A stretch of DNA of 64,000 bases from Symsagittifera roscoffensis (taxonomy: Eukaryota; Xenacoelomorpha; Acoela; Convolutidae). A program made the position numbers and the translations under genes. Under the pieces are notes generated by a model. That model saw only the letters and a list, made by a program, of their open reading frames with translations. It was not told where the DNA came from and did not search any database. Of the stretch, positions 24,432 through 34,572 are shown piece by piece (within the stretch, counting starts at the first letter, position 1; each line of letters opens with the position of its first letter). The stretch covers positions 16,474,572 to 16,538,571 of the forward strand of contig NC_087065.1 of assembly GCF_963678635.1 (NCBI RefSeq), read 5' to 3'.

Positions 24432-24481
24432 AAACAAGACAAACCAAATTTTAATTTCTTACAATTTGGTTTGTCTTGTTT
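24432..24481. repeat. Perfect 19-bp hairpin (second copy)
   Basis: Same stem and loop as 20634-20683, in duplication copy 2. Confidence 0.6.
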
Positions 24482-25537
24482 TCACACAACCAATTTTATT
24501 TTCTAGTGACAGTCGGTTATTTTAATGCTTTATTTTTAGTTTATTCTTTTAATCGCCAGCATGTTTGACTTCGAAACTTAAACGAAGAATTGAAATATGA
24601 GACTTCTATAAACGCCATGGAAGATATTATTTTATTTCAAAAAAATTATCGAAAACCTATCGACGTCAACAAAGAAAAAAAAAGGTAAAAATATTTTCGA
24701 TCTGTAAAATTTTGAAAAAAAAAAGGAAAACCGAAAAATTCAGAACACAAATTCGAAAACAATAGAATGGAAGAATGAAAACTCCAACAAATACACTAAA
24801 ATAACAATTTTACACACCAGACGAAACCAATTAACGCAACTAAGAAATAATTGACCAAGATCACAAAAAGTCGAACAAACAAAACACCTTTTGTTACCAA
24901 CTACTGCGGATTAATGCTGGGGGACTCATAAGTGAACAGAACAAATATCATATAAGGAATTAGCGAGAGGATTTGGGGGCCACAAAATTTCGGGACTGGT
25001 GGAACGGGCGATAAACAGTAAACCTCGCAATTCTTACCGCATAACTACTTCGATTGGAAAAAATGACTGTCTTTCAAACGAATTCGATGCAAAAGAACCT
25101 GTGAGTAATTTAGAGAAATTAATTTATTTTTCAAATAACAAGTTTACCACCCCCCCCCCCAAACAATCTCAACCTGTACAGTATCTCCTCTAGGGGCTTT
25201 AAGAAAAGATTTTATTGCAAATGTACATAAATTTAACAAGCAGTTTTTACACTTAGTTAAAAATACGAAGGATTTGGGCGATGTAAAGTTAGATACTTTA
25301 GACTTAACAAGGCTTTTAATCAGAATAATGATGCTATTCGTTCAGATGGGTTGCATCCTTCTGATACAGGTGTTGAACAGGTGTTGAACAAAATGCTTTG
25401 ATTTTTTCAAAACGGTGCAAGGTTGCTCAGAAAATAATAATTTTGTATTTTTTTCCTGATTTAGAATTTGGCGAAGAAACTTTAATCTTTTATCGTAATA
25501 TTAAATTCTGGTTCTTTTTTGCGGCGCGTGGGAAAGT

Positions 25538-25564
25538 GGGGATGTTGAAACTAATCCAGGCCCA
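25538..25564 (+). other. 2A-like ribosome-skipping motif GDVETNPGP (copy 2)
   Basis: Same position as in copy 1 but with Val (GTT) instead of Ile (ATT). GDVETNPGP is an exact 2A core. The codons are in frame with CSKNAKNRKFVHLNFQS, which looks like the start of a LINE ORF2 endonuclease region. In sea urchin and other invertebrate CR1 elements a 2A stands at this position; that precedent is established knowledge, its activity here is inference. Confidence 0.8.
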
Positions 25565-25770
25565 TATGAACCAATGGAACCTGTCTACAAAATTTGTTCC
25601 AAGAATGCAAAAAATCGGAAATTTGTTCATTTGAATTTTCAAAGTGTTATGAGAAAACGCATGCAGGTTAAAAAAAGTGTTCAGGAAATGGGTGAAAAAA
25701 ACTGTTTTAGGAATTTCGAACACATGGTCGACAAAAAAAGATAATTTGAAGATTTAGAACCAAAAAACAC

Positions 25771-26334
25771 ATGTTCAGATTTGATAGACAATCTTCAATA
25801 AAACTAAAAGGTGGCGGTGTTTTGTTAATTATACCTAGAAAATTGGCTCCGAAACTACGAGAAAACTTAAACTTGTTCGATGAAGAAAAGAATAAGTCAG
25901 TATGGGTTGAACGCAAAACGAAATTTTATATTGCGAGTAAAGAAAAAATGTTAATTAATTTGTGTTATAATCCAAACAAAACAATCTTCAATGATTTTCT
26001 AGAAAAATTAACAATCAACATTGACAACACATTTACTGTTTCTAACAAGATAACACTTATAGCTGATTATAACAAAAATTACTTGAACAAATCAGATAAG
26101 GACAATATGGAATCTATCATTACTCCTTATGGGTTGAAAGTTTTCTGTCCCAACGATGAGACGCGAGTCAGTGCTTCGGCAAAGACTCATATCGATGACC
26201 TCATTAGTCATTATGAAACCTACGGAAACGAATTTTGTTCTGATACACCTTATAAAACGGACAATTTTGCTTCACTTGTGACAAATATTGAATGTGGAAA
26301 AATTTTGCCATTTTTATGCTTTCAAATAAGATGA
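25771..26334 (+). pseudogene. LINE endonuclease (AP type) fragment
   Basis: 187 open codons with GGGVLLIIPRKLAPKLR near the start, LINLCYNPNKT, LIADYNKNYLN (the position of the usual GDFN motif) and TRVSASAKTHIDDLISH (equivalent of the S-x-IDxI block). These are the expected order of exonuclease/endonuclease/phosphatase-fold blocks in LINE ORF2; the enzyme nicks target DNA to prime reverse transcription. The GDFN motif reads ADYN, so a key residue has changed. It ends at TGA (26332-26334) before the RT region. Confidence 0.7.
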
Positions 26335-27049
26335 TGACCGTAAATCAGAGTTCTGTAAAACTCTTTTCGCTCTTCCTTAGTTTCAGTTACACCAATGGGC
26401 AGACGCACAAAATATGTTTTCATTGATAATAAATTTAATTTCTAATGCTCTTCGCCAACACGCGCCGATCGAAAAAAATAATTCGCAATTTCAAAAATAA
26501 AAATGTGCTGAAAACTGAATGGTTTGGTTCAGAGTGCAAAGAAAAGCTGAAAGTAAATAAAAATCCTTTTTAGCTTATCAAAATCAAAACACCGTAGATA
26601 ATTGGCAAAACTATCGTGTTTCTCGTGAACAATTAGCCAGCTTAATTAAAGATGAACAGGAAAAACATTCGCTAAGTGTCTACTCACTTCTAAACACAAT
26701 TCGGCAAAAAAGGAAATTTATCAACCAGGTTTGAGTTGTTCAAGCAGCAGCAGAATTATAGCGATACGTATTCGTTCAATCAAACGATAGCTCAGGATAT
26801 AAAAATTGCAGATCATTTCAAGTATGTAATTTCAAACTTAGGCGAGTTTTTGGCTCTGTAAAGTTAACCTTATTTTCCAGTTAAGTCTGAATTTCCACCC
26901 TTACGTTTTCAGCACATAACAGTGAAGCAATGCTATGATGTACTTTGAGAATCAAATGTCATAAAATCATTAATTGTGACCCAACTTACTTGTTATTAAT
27001 GCCTGCATAGATGAGAACTTTTTTCCATCTGAGCTAAAGAAAGCAAATG

Positions 27050-28237
27050 TCCCACCCTTTTTGAAAAAGATGACCCGTTGGATCCAAAAAATTATCACCC
27101 TATTTCAATAACATGTGCATTTTCCAAAATCTTTGCAAAGCTTCTTCATGCTCAAATAACAGAACATTCGAACAAACATCCAATAATTACTCCATTACAG
27201 TTTTGTTTTCACGAAAACTTCAACGCAAGATGCATTGATTATCGTATACAAAAAGTATCAGAAAATAATTCATTCTAAAAAAATTGTTCATGCAGCTTAA
27301 TTGGATCTTTCAAAGGCTTTTGACTCTATTTCACATATTTCAGAGATAAAAACACAGTGTATCGGATTTTCAATTGAAGCAAATGCATTTAATAAAGATT
27401 TCCTCAACGAACGCATACAGAGGGTAAATGTGAATGGAGTTTTTCTGACAGGATTGAAGTTAGTGTGCTACAAGGCATAGTACTAGGTCCATTAATCTTC
27501 AAATTATATATCAATGATATACAAAAACGATCTCAAGAATGAACTTTGGTGCAATATGCAGACGACTATGAAGTTTGCATCATCCCTAACTTCAAATGAT
27601 GCGTTGAATAAGTTACAAAGTTCCTTGCTCGCACTCACTAAATTTTTTGCCAAAAATCAGTTGAATTTGAATGCATCAAAACCAGAATTTAATACTTTTG
27701 TCAAAAAAAAAGGATAAACAGGATGTGGAAACTGACCGATTTAGTATAAATGACCAGTACATAGCGGAGAAAACTGAATGCAAATACTTAGGTCTGATTC
27801 TTGATTCTAATCTTTCATTTCAATCTCAAACAAAAAAATTGCAAAATATGGCCCAAGGAATTAAAACGATAGATAACATTGGACAACAACTTCCCGCATT
27901 GGTTTTGATTGCTTCGCTTCCTTTTTTAGTTTTAAGCAATTTAGATTATGCAGCAATATTGAACTCCGCTTTGAAACGCACATTTTACAGATCAAAATTT
28001 AAATCTTCTGCCGCACTACGGAAAAGTGAGTCATTTATCGGAATTGAAAAAAGAACTAAAATGAAACGTGTTACATATCTATATCAGTATCTTACTAACA
28101 AAAGGCAAGCATTTACAAATGCATTGAGGCTACCGACCGCGAATTATAGAAATCAAGGAATAAAGCAAATAATATTTGATAACCACTGTTCAACTGCTTC
28201 TCTACAAAATGTTTTTTTCATCTGACGTCAAAAAAAT
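27050..28237 (+). pseudogene. LINE reverse transcriptase, broken
   Basis: Pieces in different frames: DPKNYHPISITCAFSKIFAK (27078 onward), LDLSKAFDSISHI (27301 onward, catalytic motif A), QGIVLGPLIFKLYINDI (about 27471), QYADDYEVC (catalytic YADD, about 27550), and KTECKYLGLILDSNLSFQSQ (27767 onward). These are the canonical RT blocks in order. The catalytic aspartates are kept, but several single-base indels and stops split the frame. The last piece (27671-28225) runs through the thumb into a terminal WKSLPSKLRYFG motif just after it. Confidence 0.82.
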
Positions 28238-28246
28238 GGAAATCGT

Positions 28247-28596
28247 TGCCCAGTAAATTACGATATTTTGGTATTAACACATCAACGTTCAAGAAAAAAA
28301 ATAAAAGAGCTCTACACAACAGAAATGAAGTCTAATCCTATATGTACGCATACAAACACATGGCGTGAATTCCGTTTTCATAAGTTGATTTGCAATTAAA
28401 TGTTCTGTTTTGACAATTTTTTGCCCAGTAAATTATGAAATTTTGGTATTACCACATCAACGTTCAAGAAAAAATTAAACGAGCTCTACACTACTGAAAT
28501 GAAATCTAATCCTATATGTACGCATACAAATACATTGCATTAATTCCGTTTTCATTAGCTGATTTGCAATTATATGATCTGTTTTGACAATGTTTA
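28247..28596 (+). repeat. 175-bp tandem repeat at the LINE 3' end
   Basis: 28247-28421 and 28422-28596 are diverged direct copies (TGCCCAGTAAATTA..., ACATCAACGTTCAAGAAAAA..., CTAATCCTATATGTACGCAT). Each contains the end of the LINE reading frame (KLRYFGINTSTFK), so the duplication includes coding 3' end plus UTR. Confidence 0.8.
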
Positions 28597-29059
28597 TATA
28601 ACTTTACGTTATTTACAACTTTAACGAGTGTACAAAAATTTTTTACTTCACATTTTCTTTGCTATATTGATGATTTAATTGATGTAATAATTGTTTATTG
28701 TTGTGATAAAATTATTAAATAGTTTCATGTGATATGATACGCTGATAATGGTACGCTTGTATGAAGAAGGCCCGGTACGGGATTTTAGAGACAAGCTCCT
28801 CAATCTCCCCCTCTACCCGGACATCCCCTCCGGAACCTCCACCCGCGAAAAACCAGGTTGTAATCGCTTTGATTTCTTTTTTGTTATTTGTATTTTCAAA
28901 TCTATTTCTCTACAATCCATTTTACAACCTATTCTTTCTCTTGCTTTGCCTCTTTCGTATCCTGTTTAGTGAATGTCTGTGCCGAAGTACAAGCCGAAGT
29001 GGCTACCCAAGTGGAGTAGGAAACTGGTAATAGGAACCTGAAGGACCAAGTACTGCAGC

Positions 29060-29480
29060 CCCAAAGATGTCGGAGCCACGGTTCACTCGTACAGAGGTGC
29101 AAAGCTAGCCGACCTTGCCGCTACTGTCTCAAGCTACCCCTCGCAGAAACTGAACTGTGTTACTATAGTAGCCGGATTTAATGATAACTCATCTACGGTT
29201 TCAGACTTTGCTAATGATTGAAGATTTTTAATAAACTTGATAATTCATAGGTTTAACCCAAATGTGCTAATTATCCCCACAACCATCCTCTCTGCAGATA
29301 ATCACTTCACAAACAGTAAATATGGTGCTCTAAGTAACTCTTTGTTTCGCCTTATTAATACATTTTACTACAAGAATCCGAATTATTTCCCCCAATTCAA
29401 ACGCTAATTTAAGTGCTAATATGTTTTGTAAAGATGGTATTCATTTTTTTATGGTAATAAAATCTTCAGTTTATTGCTCG
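29060..29480 (+). pseudogene. SGNH-hydrolase-like ORF1 fragment
   Basis: Frame reads GATVHSYRGAKLADLAATV, then CVTIVAGFNDNSS (the GxND block), then PNVLIIPTTILS, and ends with KDGIHFF (the catalytic Asp-x-x-His block near 29432). This is the block order of SGNH/GDSL esterases that occur in ORF1 of several LINE groups. In-frame stops (for example after FAND) break it. It lies upstream of the RT of the second non-LTR element and probably belongs to it. Confidence 0.6.
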
Positions 29481-29594
29481 CTCAGCTAACTTGTATATAT
29501 TCACCATAAGCTAACCCTCCTCGCTGCCAAATTATGGCCCAACAAACGCATTGACATATTTGCAAACGCCACCTCCGAAAAAGAGGCATATGGT

Positions 29595-30230
29595 GTGTCA
29601 TTTGCAAAGCTTACATCCAAGTCTCATGTAGCGGGCTACAGAGCAGCAAATTTTATTACCATGGGTTCTCCTGCATACAATGCACCCCCGAGAACTTTGC
29701 AAAAGAGCCCAACTTTACCAACAGACCAACAAGCACAGCCCCCATCACAACTCAAAAACCAACAATCAAAGCCCCCATCACAACTCAAAAAGAAACATCA
29801 CCATCAACACCTGAAACAAACGTACTGCCCAAAGCAAAAAAATCTTATCCATCGCCCCCAGCAATCACTACAGCCCCCTTCGACCCCTGGAAACTTATCG
29901 ACCAAGAACTTGAAAAAAAAATAAATGGCATATATAAATGTCGTTAACTGGAAACCGCGCTTCATAATTCTAAACAAGAAGAATCCCGGTTTCCAATTCA
30001 TAGAAATACTGAACCAGCAGCTGTTGTCATTAGTAGAAGAAACACCAAATTCCAACGTCGCAATGAAAGCAGCAATGACTCTCCCACATCTGCTGCTCCC
30101 CAAAACTAAATCAGAATCAAACAGATCAAACTCTAAAACACTAAGCCGCCGCATAATTTTATGGAAGCAAGGCCTATTAGACAAACTTTTCACTGAAGCG
30201 AAAGCTCTACAAATTAGTCATCCAAATTAG
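29595..30230 (+). pseudogene. Linker ORFs between ORF1 and RT of second non-LTR element
   Basis: 29595-29924 encodes a Pro/Gln/Lys-rich low-complexity tail. 29925-30230 encodes 101 codons ending SRRIILWKQGLLDKLFTEAKALQ, which resembles the region preceding the RT domain in such elements. No catalytic motif is visible. Confidence 0.5.
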
Positions 30231-30275
30231 AAGAAGTCCGAAGTAAACGAGGAAGTTAAGCAATTCGATAAACTA

Positions 30276-31470
30276 ATGAGTACAGGCAAAATATCTGCCG
30301 CCATTGGCTGCCTTTCAGACAAGAAAACAAAAGGAGTACTTCCCCTAAACGAAGTCATTGAAGGAAAAACAGTCCTTAGTATCCTGAGAGAAAAACACCC
30401 TCAAGCCAAAACAGCGAACACTAACTATATAACTGAATCAAAAAAAAAGACAATGCCATACCATCCCTCTACATTCGAACAAATAAACGCCAAGACAGTT
30501 CGAAAATCCACCCTGAAAACGCACGGAAGCCACGGTCTCTCAGGTCTAGATGCTTGCGAATCGAGAAGGATATTAACTCACTTCAACCAGACATCCATTG
30601 AGCTTTGCAAAACAATTGCTAAACTATCCTATACAATAGCAACTAAAGTTCTCCCCAATGAAAACCTAACGGCGTACAACTCGTGTCGCCTGAAACCTCT
30701 GGACAAAAATCCAGGGGTACGGCCCATTGGTATAGACGAAGTTCTGAGAAGAGTAATTGGCAAAACAATCACCCAATGTATAAAATCAGACCTTAAAAAT
30801 CTCGGAAAAAATTTACATCTCTGCTTAGGCCAGAAGTGTGGAATCGAATATGCTATCAACAGCTTGGGAAACGAGTTTGAGAAACCGGAAACGGACGCCA
30901 TACTACTTATTGATGCAGAAATGCCTTCAACTCGCTCAATAGAGAATTTGCTCTAAAAATTATAGAAATCCTTTGTCCGGCGCTACATCATGCGCTGGCC
31001 AACTCATATAAACATCCCTCAAATCTGTATGTCAATAATACGGTTTTGACATCTACCTAAGGCACAACGCAAGGTGATCCCCTCGCAATGGCTATGTATG
31101 GAATTGGGATAAACCCACTGATTGAGCTCCTGCAAAAACCAAATGTCACTCAAAAATGGTATGCAGATGATGGAAGCGCTGCAGGTGATCTTAAGAGTCT
31201 CCGCGCAATACTGGGAACCTGGATGTGCACGAAAGGCTTTCGGATACAATGTGGAGCCTTCCAAGTGTCAACTCATAGTAAAAAAACCGCCGAGACAGCG
31301 CCATAAAAGTATTCGAAGCCACAAATATTACAATGGTAGACGGTTTTAGAGTCCTTGGATCGGTTATAGGAACACCATCAGCATGCAATAAATAGGGAAG
31401 CGAAATTGAAAAGACCGCTACCCTAACTGAAAAGCTTTCCAAAATAACTAAAACATCACCACAAAATGCG
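30276..31470 (+). pseudogene. Reverse transcriptase of second non-LTR element
   Basis: The 226-codon ORF at 30276-30956 contains HGLSGLDACESRRIL, RLKPLDKNPGVRPIGI and LCLGQKCGIEYAINSLG, and stops just after motif A (LLIDAE). A single-base slip at about 30922 moves the rest (AFNSLNREFALK) to another frame; a TAA near 31059 follows. Motif B (TTQGDPLAMAMYG) and motif C (YADD, about 31160) are present. The enzyme would copy element RNA at the target. The catalytic aspartates remain, but the frame is broken at least twice. Confidence 0.78.
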
Positions 31471-31834
31471 TACTCCTGCTACACGAAGGTAGTTCAAAAT
31501 AAATTAAGCTTTCTAACCAGAACAAATCCGGAAGCATTTAAGAAAATGGATGAAATTGAGAAAAATGTAAGACATCAGCTACTTCCTAGTATTTCGTGTA
31601 AAAACCATATAACCGATGAAGATCGCAACCTTTTTGCACTACCACCTCCTCAGTAACACGGACTTTTCCAGAAATTATGAGTGGTCACAAGCCATTTGTG
31701 ATCCGTTAGAAAACAGTCATCCAGAAATATCTGAAACGGAACAAACTCGTCACAGAAAGGAGCATCGAATTGGCTCAGCGTGCTACCCTTAAGAAGGTAC
31801 AATTTTTCACTCAACAAATCAGTTTAAATATGGA

Positions 31835-32800
31835 TTACATCTGAGATATGGATGGGAACCACCAAACACCCCACACACATGCTCATGTGGACAACCGTTC
31901 ACACTGGCCCACTCTCTACACTGTCCCAAAGGTGGATACACTCACCTAAGACATAATGAAATTCGCGATACCTTTGCGACACTCCTGGACGAAGTATGCC
32001 ATGATGTTGAAATAGAGTCGAGACTTCAATCGTTGGAAGGCGAAAGCTTTCACAAAACAACCACTACTGAAGATGACGCTCGACTCGACATCAAGGCAAA
32101 TGGACTCTGGGGTGGCCGATTCAGCCGAACCTTTTTCGATGTAAAAATTTTCAACATCCATGCTAAACCCTGCCCTAAAACTATATTTGACGCCTACAAA
32201 TATCATGAGAGTGTCATAACATTAAAATACCAACAAAGAATTCTGGATGTGGAACACAGCAGCTTTGTTCCACTAATTTTTGCGTGTACCGGAGGAGCAG
32301 CACCAGGCTTTCACAAAACAACCACTACTGAAGATGGCGCTCGACTCGACATCAAGGCAAATGGACTATGGGGTGGCCGATTCAGCCGAACCTTTTTCGA
32401 TGTAAAAATTTTCAACCCCCATGCTAAATCCTGCCCTAAAACTAAATTTGACGCCTACAAATATCATGAGAGTGTCATAACATTAAAATGCCAACAAAGA
32501 ATTCTGGATGTGGAACACAGCAGCTTTGTTCCACTAATTTTTGCGTGTACCGGAGGAGCAGCACCAGGCTCTACAAAAACCATCCAGAAACTAGCAGAGA
32601 AACTAAGCGAGAAACGGAACGAATCATACTCGGACACAATAAACTTAATAAGAACAAAAATAAGTTTTGCACTTTTGAGGAGTGCAATCCTCTGCATTAG
32701 GGGGTGCAAAAATCTTAAAAATACATCCAACATAGACAATTCTACCTGTGCTATAATCGAGGAGGGTAGATTTAAATTGACAATTCTCTTGGTGCATTAA
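31835..32800 (+). pseudogene. Zinc-binding and PD-(D/E)XK-like nuclease region with internal duplication
   Basis: CSCGQPFTLAHSLHCPKGGY (31879-31938) gives a C-x-C-x7-H-x4-C zinc motif, followed by RHNEIRDTFATLLDEV. From 32033 a 255-codon open frame contains ARLDIKANGLWGGRFSRTFF and DVKIFN, whose spaced aspartates and lysine fit a restriction-like endonuclease core. It is followed by HSSFVPLIFACTGGAAPG and, at the end, ISFALLRSAILCIRG. The nuclease core is present twice in tandem within the same frame (see the 261-bp repeat). The family's usual single core makes this copy 87 residues longer. Confidence 0.72.
32050..32571 (+). repeat. 261-bp in-frame tandem duplication of nuclease core
   Basis: 32050-32310 and 32311-32571 are near-identical copies (TCACAAAACAACCACTACTG starts both). 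261 bp is 87 codons, so the reading frame is kept through both copies. Differences are few (GATGACGCT/GATGGCGCT, AACATCCAT/AACCCCCAT). Confidence 0.9.
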
Positions 32801-33138
32801 TATCGACTTGATTTATTCATAAAATTTTGCCGATGTATTTATATAGCGTTGGTACGGCCCTATCCAACTTGTGCACGTACCGTCGCATGGCGGAAGGGCC
32901 CACTTTAATTGACTTTTTTTATTCTAACATGAGCCACTACTAATAGGACTTTGTAACTAATAATAACTTTACACTCTTACTATACTAATGCATTGACTAT
33001 TCCGTATAGTAATTGACGCGTTTCTTCTTCTTCTTCACAACCGTGATATAATCATGATTAATTATAACAAAATGAAGAAAACATTAATTCAGACACCCTT
33101 CACAAAATAGAGTAAAGAACTATTAAAATGCAGCTTAC
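32801..33138. other. Start of TMEM67 intron 1, no feature seen
   Basis: AT-rich intronic sequence between the end of the second non-LTR element and exon 1. The exon 1 donor is GTAAGC at 33138-33133 on the minus strand. Confidence 0.6.
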
Positions 33139-33298
33139 GATCGGTAGTTGTAGTGTTTTCACCGCATTCGATACATAGTCGTGCAGCAGAATTGAAAAAT
33201 TCGTTTCCGATGCAATTCTCAGGTCCCGTGATGAAATCAAACCCAACACTTCCGAAAACACCTGGAGTGCTAATAAGCAAGCCAAGTAAAATTATCAT
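33139..33298 (-). CDS. TMEM67: TMEM67 exon 1 (signal peptide and first cysteines)
   Basis: The ATG at 33298 opens MIILLGLLISTPGVFGSVGF, a hydrophobic secretion signal, followed by PENCIGNEFFNSAARLCIEC and GENTTTTD. The human protein has PEKCDNNQYF...LSCVPCGANQ at this place. The exon gives 53 codons plus one base, and exon 2 supplies the other two bases (His). A pyrimidine-rich TTTTCAG ends two bases before the ATG, so there may be an upstream 5'UTR exon. Intron 1 is about 10.4 kb to the first exon 2 copy, or 14.2 kb to the second. Confidence 0.82.
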
Positions 33299-34056
33299 AT
33301 CTGAAAAGCAATAAAAACGTCAAAAAAATCATTTCTATCAAAATAAAATTAACGCTGCTTGTTACGGGGACCAGCCTTAATGCATGTGCCGATTATCATG
33401 AAATAATTATTAAGCCATTCGACCAGGTCAGAAACTATCATGGCAACCGAATTTAATACACTAGTGCTTCTTCATTTCACCCAGTCAAAAAACCAATTGA
33501 ACACATAAATTCGGAAAAAGCGAAGTATGACGGGAAGGAAAATAAAGAGAGACAGATGGTTGGGAATCAAGCCAACCAGATTGAGAAAACTAACACCTGC
33601 ACTGAATAAACCGGAGTTGAAAGGATGTTACACCATTCAACCGAATGTAAGGCGAAAAACGTACGATTAGTCCGAAATAACGTTTATCGGATTGAAGCAA
33701 GATTTGAGCGTTTTTTTTAGACAATTGCGCTCAAAATCTTGCTTCAAAATGAGCGGTTTTTGAATGTTTTACCTAAGAAAAGCTAAAAAATCGCTCAAAT
33801 CTTGCGCGGTTTTTTTAGATAAACAGCTCAAAAACCGTTTAAACCTTGCGCGGTTTTTTAGATAAACCGTTCAAAAAACGCTCATTTTGAAGCAAGATTT
33901 CAAGCGCAATCGTCTAAAAAAAACCGCTCAAACCTTGCTTCAAATTAGGTGAAAAATCTCGACTCGGGTGCAACACCAAGTTGTTAGATTTTGTGACCGC
34001 ATATTTCGTAAAAATATTGAAGGCAAAGAAATGTAGTCCGATGCCATTTGTGACAC
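33299..34056. other. Sequence upstream of TMEM67 exon 1
   Basis: Apart from the foldback repeat at 33692-33944 I see no gene. Promoter elements of TMEM67 may be here or beyond the inserted retroelement at 34573, but none can be recognised from sequence alone. Confidence 0.4.
33692..33944. repeat. Nested foldback (MITE-like) repeat
   Basis: 33692-33764 and 33870-33944 are inverted copies, and each arm is itself a hairpin: TTGAAGCAAGATTTGAGCG ... CGCTCAAAATCTTGCTTCAA. The middle holds three GCGCGGTTTTTTTAGATAAAC-like units. The cloverleaf-like symmetry suggests a small foldback or MITE element. No target-site duplication was identified. Confidence 0.7.
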
Positions 34057-34572
34057 GCGGTGAGTTGAGATGACGTGGATAAAATTTAATTTCTGATGCG
34101 ATTAGTAAGTTGATTATAGAACACCGGATCACCGCTTGAAAATAAAATTGAATTATGCGTTCAATGGGGACATAGAAGGGACTGTCCGGTAAGTATGTGC
34201 CATTCCCGCGGATTGTCACAGTCAAACCCGCCGACGCAAGCAAAATTGTTGTTAAGGACGTTAGCATCAAATTGATTAAGAAAAGGAGGGTCGGAATATT
34301 CTAGATGTGCCAGTCGGTCATATTTGAAAGTTTGGCCTTGAGCAACGCAAAAGACATGATTTTGGGGTGAAATGGAATTTTTCCAAAATTTGAATTGAGC
34401 ATGTCATGCTCCAGTTTCTCGCGACAACTGAAAAATATCAGAAAATAAGATGAGAAGAATCAAACTACAATCGCGAGAAAGTAGTCAAAAATAGCAGCGG
34501 GAAATTGCTATTCGCAATTTCCGATACATAATTCGAACGAGAGTAGAGCTGTCTTATTCGAAACAGAAGGCA
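34057..34572. repeat. Repeat unit B, copy 1 (left of element A)
   Basis: 516 bp nearly identical to 51875-52390. Both begin GCGGTGAGTTGAGATGACG and end CGAAACAGAAGGCA. In copy 1 the element A LTR follows immediately; in copy 2 the sequence continues GATTGATCGCGAG. A minus-strand open frame with a hydrophobic start (34270 downward; 52088 downward) is preserved in both copies but is unrecognised and may be chance. Confidence 0.85.

Larger units (their letters stand above)
22284..26088. repeat. Tandem 3.8-kb duplication, copy 2
   Basis: Starts inside exon 3 (CATTTCC at 22284) and ends at the same LINE position as copy 1 (26088), after which the LINE continues normally. This copy therefore keeps the original right flank, and copy 1 keeps the original left flank (the exon 3 donor). 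The arrangement is what one unequal or replication-based tandem duplication would leave. Confidence 0.92.
25000..28600 (+). mobile_element. CR1-like non-LTR retrotransposon with 2A motif (decayed)
   Basis: Order along the plus strand: ORF1 end with SGNH motif (DGLHPSDTG, about 25345-25372, frameshifted), 2A motif (25538-25564), AP-endonuclease-like ORF (25771-26334), reverse transcriptase pieces (27050-28225), and a C-terminal WKSLPSKLRYFG-type tail followed by tandem 3' repeats. This is the architecture of CR1-group LINEs. Many stops and frameshifts break it, so it cannot be active as sequenced. The 5' limit is uncertain. It lies in TMEM67 intron 1, antisense to the gene. Confidence 0.82.
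28980..32800 (+). mobile_element. Non-LTR retrotransposon with C-terminal nuclease (decayed)
   Basis: Plus-strand modules: an SGNH-hydrolase-like ORF1 fragment, a proline/lysine-rich stretch, a reverse transcriptase with NPGVRPIGIDEVLRRVIGK, TTQGDPLAMAMYG and KWYADDGSAAG, then a CxC-x7-H-x4-C zinc motif and a PD-(D/E)XK-like block (ARLDIKANGLWGGR, FFDVKIFN). I remember the same module order from abundant uncharacterised proteins of cnidarians, sponges and molluscs; by architecture it sits with elements that carry a restriction-like endonuclease after the RT (R2/NeSL/Utopia-type), but I cannot place the clade. Stops and frameshifts make it inactive. Confidence 0.75.

Noticed and set aside
34084..34270. 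Hydrophobic minus-strand ORF (also 51903-52088) as an upstream exon or envelope piece
   Set aside because: Preserved only because the 816-bp unit is duplicated; no cysteine pattern, splice sites or family resemblance.
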